From Seiridium cupressi (taxonomy: Eukaryota; Ascomycota; Sordariomycetes; Amphisphaeriales; Sporocadaceae), in contig JARVKI010000001.1 in NCBI GenBank assembly GCA_036674765.1, positions 310,001 to 374,000 of the forward strand: a stretch of 64,000 nt of DNA, given 5' to 3'. The notes under the pieces were generated by a model. It worked only from the letters and a program-made list of their open reading frames with translations, searched no databases and was not told where the DNA came from. This document shows positions 21,790 to 33,330 of the stretch, one piece after another (position 1 is the first letter of the stretch; each line of letters starts with the position of its first letter). Made by a program: the position numbers and the translations under genes.

Positions 21790-23530
21790 ATGGTCAAGGT
21801 CATGGAACCGCTTTCGTCTAACCACAACGAACTTCTGGACCGGGAAAAACGGCAGTGCTGGGAGTGTCTGCGTCGACGTCTGGTCTGTGACTCTGGTCGG
21901 CCGGTCTGTAACAAGTGCAAGGCTACCGGTGTGGTGTGCCCGGGATATGAAGACAAAAAGCCTCTGAAATGGGTCACCCCAGGCAAGGTGACGTCTCGAA
22001 CAAAGCGTGTCAAGTTGTCATCTGCAAAGAAGGACGATAAGACTCGGGGACCGCCATACGAAACGACGCAAGATGCGCCGGTAGATTCAACTAGTAACCG
22101 TATAGTTCTAAAAGATGGCTTCACGGACACTATACCACGTGTGGAGTGGAGTTCCGATGTTTCGGATGTCGTACAGGCAATATACTACTGCAAGTTGGCG
22201 CACCTCCCCGTTGTTGACTGGGGCGCTAACTGGTCGGTACCAGATAATTCTTGGATATTCCCTTCCTGGGATCCCATCCAAAAGATGGCACCTAATGGAT
22301 GGATCGTCCCCCTCCCATTCGACGCCCTCCATGGAGCGCACCCAGCCATTCGGCACACCCTGACCTTGTGTGCCCTGGAATGGCGGATACACCAGGTGCC
22401 AACGTTGGGCTGGGGAGGCAACGGAGCGGAAGAGGATATAAGGCACATGAAGACCAAGATCTTCCATCATAGAGATGTCGCTATCCGGGCACTTAGTGAT
22501 TCCGTTGCCGACGAGAAGAAGCAGACCACAGATGTGACAATCATTTCTGTTCTCTTGTTTCTGCTTACTGATGTACGCATCCCGACCGGGACCATTTCGC
22601 GTTGACCAACGGTAATCACGTATGCTGACAGGCTTCAAGATTCGCAAATCGACAAACAATTGGCGGCAGCACTACGATGGCCTCACATCAATGATACAGC
22701 TCAGAGGCGGGCCGAAGGAATTCTTACGGCCGACCCTGTCTTTCAAGGTGCTTATCGCTTATTATTGCATGCAAGTTGATATGCCGTCTGTTTTGTATGG
22801 AAGAGAAGCAGCTTGCTGACTTTATCATAACAACAGTATTGGGGTATTAGGGAACACGACAAGCCCTGCATATGATTTAATAACCCCGTCTCTAGATGTT
22901 GAGCATATCGACATGCTAGCAGAGGTGTACGGAGATGGGCTATTTCCAACTCTGCTCTGTCCCCCAGAACTCTTTTTGGCCATGATTCGAATCAACGCCC
23001 TCCGTTCTCAGGCGCTAGAGACTGCGACGCCACAGCCGAGTCTTGGAGCCTGCGCCGACAGAATCATGGAGCAGGTCGATAGTTTCAGCCCGCAACATTG
23101 GGTCGAATCGATGCCATCGTGCGGCCCAGGTCTGTCACTTGTAGCTACTGTGTACCAGTCTGCTGTAATGGTATTCTGTATATCCTCTCTGCAGAGTGTT
23201 TCGGTCCTTTCTCGCTCCTCCTCCATGCAAGCAACAAAAGCTAGGCACCACCAGATTCTTATGGCGTCCTTGCAACAAGGCCTGACGTCTGTACAACTCA
23301 AATATAGCTTGATTAAGTGTATGTTGTGGCCACTCATCGTCGCCGGTACCGAGTTGCGATTCGGCAGTATAGCAGATCGATATTTTGTCGGCCGATCTCT
23401 AGAGCATATGTGCCAGGATGTTGGTTCATCTCTACCTCTCCTGGGAAACGTCCTCCTGAAGGTATATTGGAATTCTGACAAGTTGGGATGGGACGAGTGC
23501 TTTGATAAACCGTACGCGTTTGTAACATAA
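21790..23530 (+). CDS. Zn2Cys6 fungal transcription factor
   Basis: Three exons: 21790-22572, 22640-22794 and 22837-23530; 543 aa. Residues about 22-50 are a perfect binuclear zinc cluster, C-x2-C-x6-C-x6-C-x2-C-x6-C (CWECLRRRLVCDSGRPVC then NKCKATGVVC). A basic linker follows (KVTSRTKRVKLSSAKKDD). The rest resembles the fungal_trans_2-type acidic domain, with HGAHPAIRHTLTLCALEWR, NNWRQHYDGLTSMIQLRGG, IGVLGNTTSPAYDLITPS and LFLAMIRINALRSQA. The second intron is only 42 bases (GTATGG..CAACAG, GCTGAC inside) and was chosen because it joins the conserved segment; the exon 2 end is less certain. Probably nuclear. The targets are unknown; the divergent RTA1-like gene is one candidate. Confidence 0.78.
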
Positions 23531-24091
23531 TCAGGAATTCATCATGAATGAGCTCGCCGCTCCACCAAACATGGCATACTCTCCTAAGCTCCCTCCTAAA
23601 CCAGCTATCGGATGATAGAATACCAATAGATACTTAGCGGTCGCTTATACAGCACGAGAAGGAATCAAGTTACCCAATCCACGGGGTTTGATATACGGGC
23701 GAGAACGATTGCGTACGACTTCTTGTATTGCTCTTCCTCGCAACATCCTGCTGGCTTAAAATCTGCTCAAGTCACACATCCTTTTGGAGCATCATTCCAA
23801 TACATCGATCTAGAGCCCTGGAATGGAGTATTGATGATATGATTTATATACGAGAAACATATCAATTTGTAGTCATGCGCTTTCATAGGGATCACAACAA
23901 ATCACTTCACAATAATATTACGCTGCGGTGGATAGATAAACAATCATAGAAGCCAAGAAGTAGAGGTAGATCAAGTTGATCATATCGAATTCATTTCATA
24001 CATAATACTACATGTCCACTATTTGGACCCCGTAGATGCAGTCAATCCTTGACGCCATGCAAACCCAGTTTTGATTTCAAATCACAATGCT
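23531..24091. other. Intergenic between convergent genes
   Basis: AT-rich shared 3' flank of the Zn2Cys6 gene and hacA; nothing else recognised. Confidence 0.45.
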
Positions 24092-24419
24092 TCAGTAGTG
24101 TAGCCTCAAACGCTTGCTACTACTGCCCATGCCCACGTCTCCTTTCCTTTTGGAAGAGGAGATTGATAATACATTTGTCTGGTTGGTTTTATCTTGAGGA
24201 ACGCTTGATCCGAGTTTATCGGGGGCCGGCTGAGAGACTATAGTCGCCTCTCTAGCTTTCATATTCCGTTCTTCCACTCTGATTGCCCACAGTAACGTGA
24301 GCAATACCTCTCGAGACGGTAAGCTGGCGCCGTCTGGCCACAATAGCGGGCCACGGCTCTGATCTCCCTTGATACCCAGGAGTCCATCTGCCAGCCCCTC
24401 GACCCGGTCATCGTGTCCC

Positions 24420-25741
24420 TCAGATACCAACCGCAATAATCCCAGCGTCGCATCCTTTAGAGGACGCGCCAGCAAGGGACTGCTGGTTAAGATTTTCTGA
24501 AGAGACTTGAGTCTCAGAGTCGAAGAGGCCGAAAGAAGGCTCGGGTTCATGGAGGACCGAGACGTGCCCCGCGGTCGCGCCTGGAGCTGCGCCGCTGAGA
24601 TCGTCATCAAGGAATTGTGCGAAGTCGAATTCCGGTAGTTCTGCGGAAGCGTCACCATCCAGATGATTGTACTCAAAATTGAAGGGGTCGCTTGAAGGAC
24701 TAAATTGTGCTTGAGAGCTCCAGCTATCAGCAGGATTGGTTGCTGACAGGCTGAGAGCATCGCCGAAGAGGCCATCAAAAGCATTTGGAACTGTAGGTAA
24801 AGAGCCAGCACTAGGTGCGGCCTCTGCTGAGTCGCTAACGACTCTGGCACTTCGACTGACGGACACTGCAGGTCGCACAACACCGCGGCTGGATGTTGTG
24901 TCGCGTCAGAAGAGGAAGCCAAAGTAGTAGCAGGCTGGGCAGAGGCAACGAGTGCCGGCTGGGGAAGGGCCTCGTTAGGGACGGGAGCAAGTTCAGGAGA
25001 GATGGAGGCAGGGTTGACAGTGCCCTCGTTGTCGGGCATGAGAATAAAATCATTCATCATGGTGGGCTTGCCGTCAGCCAACTCTGAGGCACCAAAGAGA
25101 GGTTGCGATAGGGTGACAGGGCCATCGAGAGAATTGAGCAGTGGCGACGAGGTCGTGGCAACTACGCCAGACGATCGTCGCATCTTGTTCAGCTCCTCCA
25201 TGAGCATCATTGTCTGCTTCTTGTGCTGGTCCAGTAGCGCCTCGAGTTCCTGGTTGCGCTTCTCCAAAGCCTCAACCTCTTGTCGCTTTCTCTCGCGAGA
25301 AGACTGGGCAGCGCGACGGTTGCGGAGAACACGCTCAACTCTGCGCTGCTCCTTCTCGTCTTCTGTCTTGGCTCGTTTCCTGAGGTGACATGTAAGCAAA
25401 ATGCGTGGCGGCGACGTGAATGATAGTAGCGATGCTTACCTGGGAGGAAGGTTGGTCTTGGGCTCTGGGAGGACTTGGCCCCACGACTTTCTCTTCTTGG
25501 TCTTCTTCTCTCCGTCGGCACCCGGTGAGTCGGCCTCATCCTTGATGTCGACCTCGAAATCATTCTCGTCAATGGACTGGGGAGTCATGACGGTCTCCAT
25601 GGGGTTCATGGTGGAGGGTGCGGGCGTGCTGAAAAGCGAGTACATGTCGGCGCCGGGAGTGGACATGAAAGACTCGGCAGGCGAGTTCTCGAACTTGACC
25701 TGCGGGGTGGACGACGGGGTGCTCTCTGTCCAGGACGCCAT
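24420..25741 (-). CDS. hacA: HacA/Hac1 bZIP transcription factor of the unfolded protein response
   Basis: Exon 1 is 25440-25741. A conventional 60-base intron (25380-25439) follows, and exon 2 starts at 25379. The N-terminus contains KKTKKRKSWGQVLPEPKTNL and, across the junction, NLPPRKRAKTEDEKEQRR. The bZIP basic region is VLRNRRAAQSSRERKRQEVE, followed by a leucine zipper. This arrangement is diagnostic of fungal HacA. Removing a further 20-base non-spliceosomal intron (24849-24868) shifts the frame into a 3' reading frame ending at 24420, with the acidic FNFEYNHLDGDASAELPEFD and FAQFLDDD activation-type tail: 413 aa. Without that splice the frame stays open to 24092 (529 aa). Known family mechanism: Ire1 cleavage under ER stress. 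Nuclear; activates ER chaperone and secretion genes. Confidence 0.9.
24849..24868 (-). promoter_or_regulatory. Predicted 20-base Ire1-type unconventional intron in hacA mRNA
   Basis: On the minus strand the sequence before it ends GTGTTGTGCGACCTG and the intron starts CAGTGTCC. The 5' site CTG|CAGT fits the Ire1 loop consensus CNG|CNGN exactly. The 3' end is placed by frame (a 20-base deletion is needed), giving AAGT|GCCAG, which fits that consensus only partly. A 1-3 base shift cannot be excluded without cDNA. CGAC before the site can pair with GTCG near the intron's end, consistent with a stem exposing the cut site. Confidence 0.75.
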
Positions 25742-26918
25742 CTTGTGTGGAGTGGTCTGGGTAGTCTAGGAGGACTTGGTGCTGGTTTCTGCTGCAAATG
25801 GGCAAAGCAAGAGAGAGTGGTGGTGGATCTCTTGCTAGGCGCTTGGAGTGGTGAACGCAGGAGGGGATAGGGATTGCTGAGTAGAGAGGTGCCGTCCTAG
25901 TTCCTCAATACAAATACAGCGGGCGAGTTCACGTATGGCGGTGCATGCTCTCCACGGACCGGTATTGGGTGAGTCACCTGATGAGTCAAGCGTGGGTAGG
26001 TGTGCGGTGGAATGGCAGGCAGCGGGATAGTGCTCAGGACAAGTGTCCTCTGTGTGTCTGGGCTGGTGCTGGTCTGGTGGTCTGGTGCTTGCCAGATTCG
26101 AGGGCGAGCAGGCTGCCTTTATCTAGAGGACACGTTGTTCGAGGGCACAGGTGAAACGAGGTGCCTCAGGCAGAAAGAGGCACTAAATCCAATACAGGGG
26201 TGGCACGGGGAGGATTTGGGAAGGAAGCAAGTCAGAGCCAGGAATGCCAGAGCCCCCTAGGCCGCAGTGATTGGCGGGATCTCACGGGAGGGCGGGCTCT
26301 AGCAGAGCGCCATGTCCCACAATGGGCAAGTGGAGCCTGCCACCCCCTGCCCCTGGCTGGCTTTTTCGCTTCGACCATCCCTCGGATTGTCGTCCCAGTG
26401 CGGCCACAGCCCACTGGAACCACTGCCAACCCACTGAGACCGCCCCCTCGCCGCTGCAGGTCGCAACTCTCGAGCAGCCCGCTCTGCCACGACGTGCTGG
26501 AGCGAGCGCCGGCCCCTGGTCGAGCTCCACAGCGTCTGGAATAGCCTTCTAACTTCAGCAGCCCACAGACGGTACGAATCCACCCAAACACACCCGTACT
26601 GTACGAGGCAAGACACAATCGCACTCAAATTCCGGATGGCAATTACGTTCAGACAACGCGGCACATACACGAACTCTGACGAGGCTCGCCCACGGGTAAG
26701 GGGGGTGTGCGCCATTGTGATCTGACTCCTGTCATACCCGACCTAGTTGCCTGTTGGTTCTCAATCAATAATCCGCCAATTTTCTCTTTAGGGAGCCCCA
26801 AGGAAGCCACGGTGGATTGCATTGGGTGGGTTTTGCTGCACGTTATCGAGGCGCTGACTTGTAATCGCTAAACTTAGCACTGCCAGTTATGCAAGCGTGA
26901 GATCCGTCAGGTCAGCCC
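25742..26918. other. hacA 5' flank and leader region
   Basis: No separate gene is supported. The part from 26270 to 26530 is GC-rich, and several overlapping frames there are compositional. HacA mRNAs typically have long leaders, so much of this may be 5' UTR and promoter. Confidence 0.4.
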
Positions 26919-27494
26919 TCAGCCGTCAGCAACGTCCAATGTCATCATTGCCGCATAGTGCATGCAACCCTGGGGAGCTATCGATCCAACAGGCACAAGA
27001 GATCCGTCGAGGAACGCTTCTGTGAAACCCTTAGTGCTATCATCATGCTCACCCGCAACAGCCTTATTGGCTTTGTTCGCACAATGCTGCCGTAAGAAGT
27101 AGAAGCCTCTTGCAACTTGCCTATCTGAAAACCTGCGCTCCGAGATTGGCAGACTCGTGTCACTCATTTTGGAAGGTTTCGGTGATGAGGACCACCATAG
27201 CTCCACCGGAAGCCCAAACTCATTCGCCTCCGGCGATATTGAAGAACTGCAAAACCAATATTGCTCGGCATGGACTGGGCACGTTGCAAGGTCGCGTTGC
27301 GTGTGCAGACCCCGAATTCGGCAATACGGATCAATATATTCGCAATCAAATTGATGTACAACCCCAAACATAGCCAGATAGCCGAGTAGTGTTCTGCAAT
27401 GCCACCTCCATCCCGGGTATACTCCCGAGCCCGCCTCTGCAAAATGCCATGTGCCTGATTCCACCGGAAAATCTGGAGAAGATGGATGCCGCAT
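26919..27494 (-). CDS. Possible hypothetical protein
   Basis: 191-codon frame from an ATG. It contains a tryptophan/cysteine-rich N-terminal half (GTWHFAEAGSG, CEYIDPYCRIRGL, ATCPVHAEQYWFC) and ends VGSIAPQGCMHYAAMMTLDV. No family is recognised and there are no neighbours of related function. A second overlapping frame (27346-27579) is also open, so this may be a decayed gene or chance. Confidence 0.25.
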   Translation of the reverse strand: MRHPSSPDFPVESGTWHFAEAGSGVYPGWRWHCRTLLGYLAMFGVVHQFDCEYIDPYCRIRGLHTQRDLATCPVHAEQYWFCSSSISPEANEFGLPVELWWSSSPKPSKMSDTSLPISERRFSDRQVARGFYFLRQHCANKANKAVAGEHDDSTKGFTEAFLDGSLVPVGSIAPQGCMHYAAMMTLDVADG

Positions 27495-30400
27495 GCGTCT
27501 CGTCGCTTGACATCAGTATCAGGAACGGAGAGCTAATTCTAGACACTGCGGCAGACGTTAGTTGAAGGATCGCTTGCATCCACTGGCAAGACTGGGGACA
27601 AAGGCTGGAGGATCGTTATGGTAAGTCCAAATGTCGTCAGTTTCTAGCGCCAGCCACACAGCGATACCAACAATTCGGGAGCTGATCGTCGGAGTGCTCT
27701 ATATGGAAACTCTTCATGGTATCGTTGCTTATAATCAGATTTCTATATTCGGATACCTTTGAAAGGATTCGCTTGCTCCTCTACTAAGGTCATTGGGACC
27801 GATATCATATTTTCGTCTTGTCATTGCGTGCCTAGCACGTCGTTGGTCAAGCTGATCTGACGAACCAAAAGTTTCGGTGCACTCGGCTGCTTATGCGAAC
27901 AAAAGAAGGGGGCAGTTCTCCATTCGTGAACCACCACGAGCAACTTCTCAATGCTTATCTGCCTAGTTAGGCCCTGTACGAGCACCATTCGAGTTTTTTG
28001 GACTATCCCAAGCCTACTCGACCAGGACGGTCGGTTGTCGGCTCGTATCTGTAAGTTGGATACTCAATTCATCAAAAGGAAGGCAAATGCGACCTCGAAG
28101 CTGCCGGGACGGGAAGTTCGAGTGTGCACGTATCATCGGCTTTCATGTTTACGGCCCACTTCGCTGAGCTCGCATTGCTTCAGAGCTAGTCAGCAACAAA
28201 TGCTTCGTTTCTAATCATCATCAGTGGACGCGATTATCAGACGATCCTCACAGGCTACATACAGTACCAAGAGCTCGAAACCATCGTTTGTGAGGGACCG
28301 GCGTTGTTTGCTTACGCCAGCCGCATGAACTCAGCCTCTCAGGGCCGCCGGTCCCTATTGCCATTCGTCTCCTACTAACGCAGCCCCCCAACTACACTAG
28401 CACCGTGCCGTTGATTGGCCCCGTCCAGCTCGTAAAATTTCAAGCTACTCTATTCCGTGTGCTCATCTCGTCTTCGTAGCCTCCGGAGATTGTTGTGCAA
28501 CGTTGGATATTCGCCCAAGGTGCTCCGCTCGCGTCTGACATGGTCGAGCGCAAAGTGACCCGGTCGAGCAGCGTCGAGTGCGCGCTCCCAGATATCTCAT
28601 ATGGGATGTGGGAGCACCGAACATGTTCCGCTCCAGATTGTCGAAATCAAACACATCTCGCCTCGACTAGCAAGCGACCCGAGCTGAAATAGTTCAGACG
28701 GCTCCAGCGGGAAGTCTGCGCGGCTTCCCCGCAATGCCACGGACGCTCCCCTGTCCCGTCCCTGGAAGAGAGACCCTTCGCAGATCCCTTCTTCAAACCA
28801 TTTTCGTGGGTCTTATTCATGATCGTCATTCCGGAATAAATTACAAGTTTCGCGCCAGCCTGGGCCCATTGTTCTGGAAGATTGACCAATTCGTATCCCC
28901 GGTGGGCCATGCCCGAATGCTACACTGGAAGAAGACGGACTCCCGGCGTTACAAGCAGTTCGGCTCTATCCAGCCAGCCTCCTGCCCGGCTCTCAGGGGG
29001 GATTCCCCATTAGGTTGGAGAGCAATGCGCCCAGCACGTGCTACTGCTAGTGCTCCTCGTTGGCGAGCTTTGCCGAGATGCCATAACTAGAATAGCGTTG
29101 GGAGGCGAGCGTCCACTGATTTGTCTTACCCCTGACGCCCGCAGAAGTTCGCCCGTCAAGGTTTCTGATAGCTGCGAACTTACGAAACCAGGTGTTTCAG
29201 AGCCTCAGGGGCAGACAGGCCCCACCACTTTGGATTCAGATTCCCATCATGAATCTTGGCACGGACGCTTGCCGGGATCTGAGAGCGAGCGAGAACCCGG
29301 AGGGATACATCAACCGTGCTCCGCCGTGCACTGAAAAGGGACCGTTCGCGCAGTCGTAGGGGCTACGCCCGGGGCCGGTTTCCCTTCCCTCCTGAGTGCT
29401 ACCGGTTCTGCCAAAATGGGAGACGTGATCGTCAAGATCTATGAATGTTATCTGAGGAGGTGCAATAACCTGTGACCTCCACCACAATCATCTACCAGCT
29501 GATGATCGCCTGTGGAGTCAACATGCAATGCCCGCACTTGATCCGTAGAATATAATGCATATCACGTAGAGGTTCCAGCCACAAACTAATGCTGGGTTAC
29601 ATATCATTTGGACTAAAACGCCGTTGAAGACTTGCTCACCTTGGTCCCTCTGCCTAAGCGGTTACGACATTGCTCATCTCGATTATCCACGACCGCCAGC
29701 AACTCGTGCTAGCAGTGTTCTACGTCACGATAGCGGATGTGTTTACACTCAGCCTCTACACCTCGCACAGTGGCACCATCAGCTCATCAAGCAAAACCTG
29801 AGCCCTATCTCTTTCCTGGTATACCCAAATCATTCGAGGCAAGTAGACCGAAGTGGCACCAGGATTTGAGAAATGGGTTGGGTCAACTTTGGACAAGACA
29901 CCGACGCAGATGTCTTAAACATGATATTGCGAAACATACGCCAAGTATTCTACTTTGGAACAGGAGCGTCTCTTGTTCGGCAGCTTCATTGGCTCCGCAA
30001 AGCTCTCAAAATCTGCTTGACAAGTTTAAATGCCCTTCGTATAAGCTCTAAAATTCTTCTCAGATCTTATCCCAGAATTTGTGGGGAGGGCTGCTCGGTG
30101 TTTCTGCTGGTCTCAAAAGAAGTAGACCATGTGTTGAAGCCGAACGGTGTATATACTCCAGCAGACGAGTGTTATTCCTCAAGCAGATCCTTTCATGGCG
30201 TATCATCGGAATCCTTTTAGCTTGCGTGAAAGATCGTGACGAACTAGCGGGTGATAATGGCTCGTGTTCAATGTGGGACGAGACGCAGTCTTGTTGGTCA
30301 TTCAGAAGAACATTATAAGCATTAACACTTCAGGCTTGTTTCTCATTTCTACCGGCGTGTATTCTATACGATTGAAAGTCATCAGAATCTGACCAGGAGC

Positions 30401-30908
30401 ACTAGACGAACCAGTAGAGGGTACGAGACGGCATATAGAGAATTGTCATCTCAAGGCAATCCTCATGATTGATAAGCAAGCCATAAAAATTATGTAGGAA
30501 TTGTGGTATGACGGCGGTAACATCTTGTAAGCCTGATACAAGAAATGCTTGCAATCGATTTCATGGTTACTACACCGTATGACCGACCAGTATCGTCATA
30601 GATCTGAAACTCTCTGTAATCGAGAGAATTTTTACATGCTCGATAAAAGACTCGAAAATATTAAATCTTCACTCAGTGATTTTCAGAGATTTGGGTTAAG
30701 CTAACCCAAGTACTTACTCATATGCGTGATGGAGAGTCACATCAGAATATCCTTAGAGGATACACTAGAACTTTGATCACTCGTCTCACTCCTAGTTTGA
30801 AATATTAACTCTATTAATATTGTAACGCAGTCCACACCTTTCGATTGCTCAGACACTACTTTCGTCATCACAGTTTTAACAAATGGAGAAACCACATACC
30901 AAGAAAAC
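27495..30908. other. 3.4 kb without recognisable gene
   Basis: Short frames from ATGs occur (for example 28647-28910 minus, 87 aa; 29873-30220 plus, 115 aa), but none shows a domain. Base composition changes from GC-richer (28.2-29.5 kb) to AT-rich (30.4-30.9 kb). No transposon ends or polymerase motifs were recognised. Confidence 0.4.
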
Positions 30909-31403
30909 ATGAAGCAGCAAAAGTCCGCAGTAAATTCGTCACGAGAATTATCTTCGCTTTCACTTTTAGAAACAGAGAGCATCGCAGAGACAGCAAGCGT
31001 TGAAACGAACCCCTCAGCTGATGACCACGACCCTTGTCCAACGGCATCCCAGAGAAGGCAACGCTCCAGGCGGCGCCGTGGACATTATGAAGCTAATGGG
31101 TTACCGAAAGTTGGCAGAAGTGTTAGGGTACAACGGCATGCTACCCATCCGCGTCGTGGTTCCTGGGTTCTGAGCAGGGTTTTCAAGAAACTTATATGGC
31201 CCTTCCGCAAGACCAAAACAACCATCTCTGCAAGCTGTGTTCATTCTAGAGATGCATACCTGCCCGCTTCGACTTTGCACTCTCCAATGAGGCACACAGT
31301 CCCTTCATCGGTTGGCGAGAAGGCCGACGGTCCTGAAAGACCGAATGACAATGCCACCACCCGCACTGCGACGCCGCCTTCGCTATCTACGAGGCGTGGA
31401 TGA
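30909..31403 (+). CDS. Possible hypothetical basic protein
   Basis: 164-codon frame from an ATG. The N-terminal 50 residues are serine/glutamate-rich, followed by a strongly basic block (RRQRSRRRRGHYE), a tryptophan-containing segment (SWVLSRVFKKLIWPFRKTK) that could be a membrane-binding amphipathic helix, and a threonine/proline-rich tail. No family recognised. The coding status rests only on frame length and plausible composition. Confidence 0.3.
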   Translation: MKQQKSAVNSSRELSSLSLLETESIAETASVETNPSADDHDPCPTASQRRQRSRRRRGHYEANGLPKVGRSVRVQRHATHPRRGSWVLSRVFKKLIWPFRKTKTTISASCVHSRDAYLPASTLHSPMRHTVPSSVGEKADGPERPNDNATTRTATPPSLSTRRG

Positions 31404-31683
31404 TTGCAAGTAGCAGACAGCAGTGGAGGGCAGCTGTAAGCAAAGATTCATCAATGAGCTATACTAGATGGAGGCAGGAAGTAATTCATTGTCCATCATT
31501 CCGTAGCCTAAACAGCTGAAACGGTCCATTCAAGCTCATCCTGTGAAAGTCCGCAATAAATCCATCATCTCCTTTGCTTATAACGATGCGCAGTCATAGC
31601 TGCAACCGAGGCTCCCAACACCGAAACGCCTTTTATAAGTATTCAAGTGCCATCATCACTCGTTGCAAGCGTGGGATGGATCC
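31404..31683. other. Intergenic between convergent genes
   Basis: Nothing recognisable is seen. Confidence 0.35.
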
Positions 31684-32574
31684 TTAAATCTCCAGCATTT
31701 GCTTCAATCCAACCTCAACAGCACGGTACCATCTACCTCTCTCCTCTAAGTCATCTTCTACGCCACCGAGCGCAGCTTCTTTCCTCCTCCTGGCTTCTTT
31801 AGCTGCTGCTGTGCTGTTCGTTCTCTTCGTCTCTAGCGGGGCCAGTTCAGCCTGCAATCGATCCAGCTCCTTCTTCTTTCTCGGCACCTGAGTCTTCAGT
31901 TGCTCCAGCTGCCTGTCTAATTCCTCCCTCCGTCTCTTTTTCTGGTTGACCAGATCTACCGTCCTTGCCAAGGGCAGGTTTAGCTCTGGATTCTCTGCAT
32001 TGATCCGCCCTTCGTTTTCTCTCCTCAGCTCGTTGACCTTCTCTTCCAGCCCCTTGATCTTCTCCGGCAGCTCTTCTAATACCTCAGTCTCGAGCTTTAT
32101 ACCCTCATACCTCCTTGCAAGCTCTGGTCCTCTCCTCTCTAGCTCCCCAACCATGTCTATCACCTCGGTCTTCAGCGCCTTTAACTCGGCCTTGGCCTCG
32201 GCATTTTGCGCTTCCAATTCGAGGTTCTCCTGTGAGCTGACGATGAGCGGCGGGTCGCCCACAATCGCCCTGATGAACTTCTCCTTAGTAACCTGCTCGA
32301 CGTAGCTGAAGCGTAACTTGGCGAAGAGTTCACGATAGTGCGTGAGGTCCGCCTCGAGGCTCGCGGGTGTGGGCGCGTCGAGCGAGCTGTTGGACACATC
32401 GGAGGTCCGCGTTTGCGCGCCATTTATGTCTAGTGGGACGGTGGATATGGGTTCTGATAGCCTGAGAATGCTGAGTTCTTGAGATGCGCTAAGTGATCGA
32501 AGGGAGGATAGCACTTCTGCTGGCGACATCGTTGTAGCCGCTGTGGAAGCTGTGGACTTTTTGGGGCGCGGCAT
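31684..32574 (-). CDS. Kinetochore protein Sos7 (coiled coil)
   Basis: 296 aa from the ATG at 32574 (MPRPKKSTAST); upstream codons lack an ATG context. The hallmark is residues about 80-130: LTHYRELFAKLRFSYVEQ, TKEKFIRAIVGDPPLIV and ENLELEAQNAEAKAELKALK. After it comes a long coiled coil to the C-terminus (KIKGLEEKVNELRRENEG, RREELDRQLEQLKTQVPRKK, ELDRLQAELAPLETKR). In fission yeast, Sos7 partners Spc7/KNL1 at the outer kinetochore; the budding yeast counterpart is Kre28. The family call rests on the conserved N-terminal block. Confidence 0.72.
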   Translation of the reverse strand: MPRPKKSTASTAATTMSPAEVLSSLRSLSASQELSILRLSEPISTVPLDINGAQTRTSDVSNSSLDAPTPASLEADLTHYRELFAKLRFSYVEQVTKEKFIRAIVGDPPLIVSSQENLELEAQNAEAKAELKALKTEVIDMVGELERRGPELARRYEGIKLETEVLEELPEKIKGLEEKVNELRRENEGRINAENPELNLPLARTVDLVNQKKRRREELDRQLEQLKTQVPRKKKELDRLQAELAPLETKRTNSTAAAKEARRRKEAALGGVEDDLEERGRWYRAVEVGLKQMLEI

Positions 32575-33330
32575 CGCGAGTTTGTCGCGTATGGTGGTTG
32601 TTGTGGCTAGCCAGTATCTTGTCCCAGAGCACTGACTTTCTGATGGATACCGGGTGTGGATTCTTTCGGCAATCGCGGTTCTCTTAATGATGACTGTTAA
32701 TCCATTGTGTTTGCGACAGATGGTCAACGTGTTGCTCACGACTGCCGCAGGAAGGAGCAATTACTATTTACTTTGACCCCAAAGAGGAATAGCTCATCTT
32801 AGTGGGGTGATGGATACTATGTAGTGTATTCAAGTATCTGTGAAGGTGCGATCGAAACACGTAATGCACGCTTCAATAAACTCCAATAGATTATATAGAG
32901 AATATTAATAGTTTGTATAAAAAGAATTCGGAAATCGCGAGTGCCTTTTTCTCTTTACTAGTAATCAGCAAGATTTTTATCTCCCTTTAGTGGTTGGATG
33001 CGCCTCTACACCTATCATCTCCGCAGGTATTGGCGTAAAGTGGTATAAAGTGGTAGGTATCTCGTCGGGTGGGTCCACCTGCCATGCGGGCGGCGCAACT
33101 GGTAGGATCCCCAAGTGTGACGCAGCCCGTCCTGCCGTGGAGTCAATCCACCTGTCGCAACTAACGATTTCTTATTCATTAAGCCGACAGCTGTTGTTGT
33201 TTCTCTGGTACACTCACTTTCTCAACTGCTTTGCTCGCTATATGGGCCGCGCACCCAAAGCTTGAACAGCTTCACTGATGGCGACCTGGCCTTTGGTTCT
33301 TTGTTGTCTTCGCGCCATCTAAATCCAGCC
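32575..33330. promoter_or_regulatory. Divergent intergenic region
   Basis: 756 bases between the Sos7 start (minus) and the next gene (plus), holding both promoters; AT-rich at 32870-32960. No gene is seen. Confidence 0.4.

Noticed and set aside
26161..26715. Overlapping frames of 80-138 codons on both strands upstream of hacA
   Set aside because: GC-rich sequence depletes stops in all frames; no domain, no splice logic, and the region fits a 5' leader.
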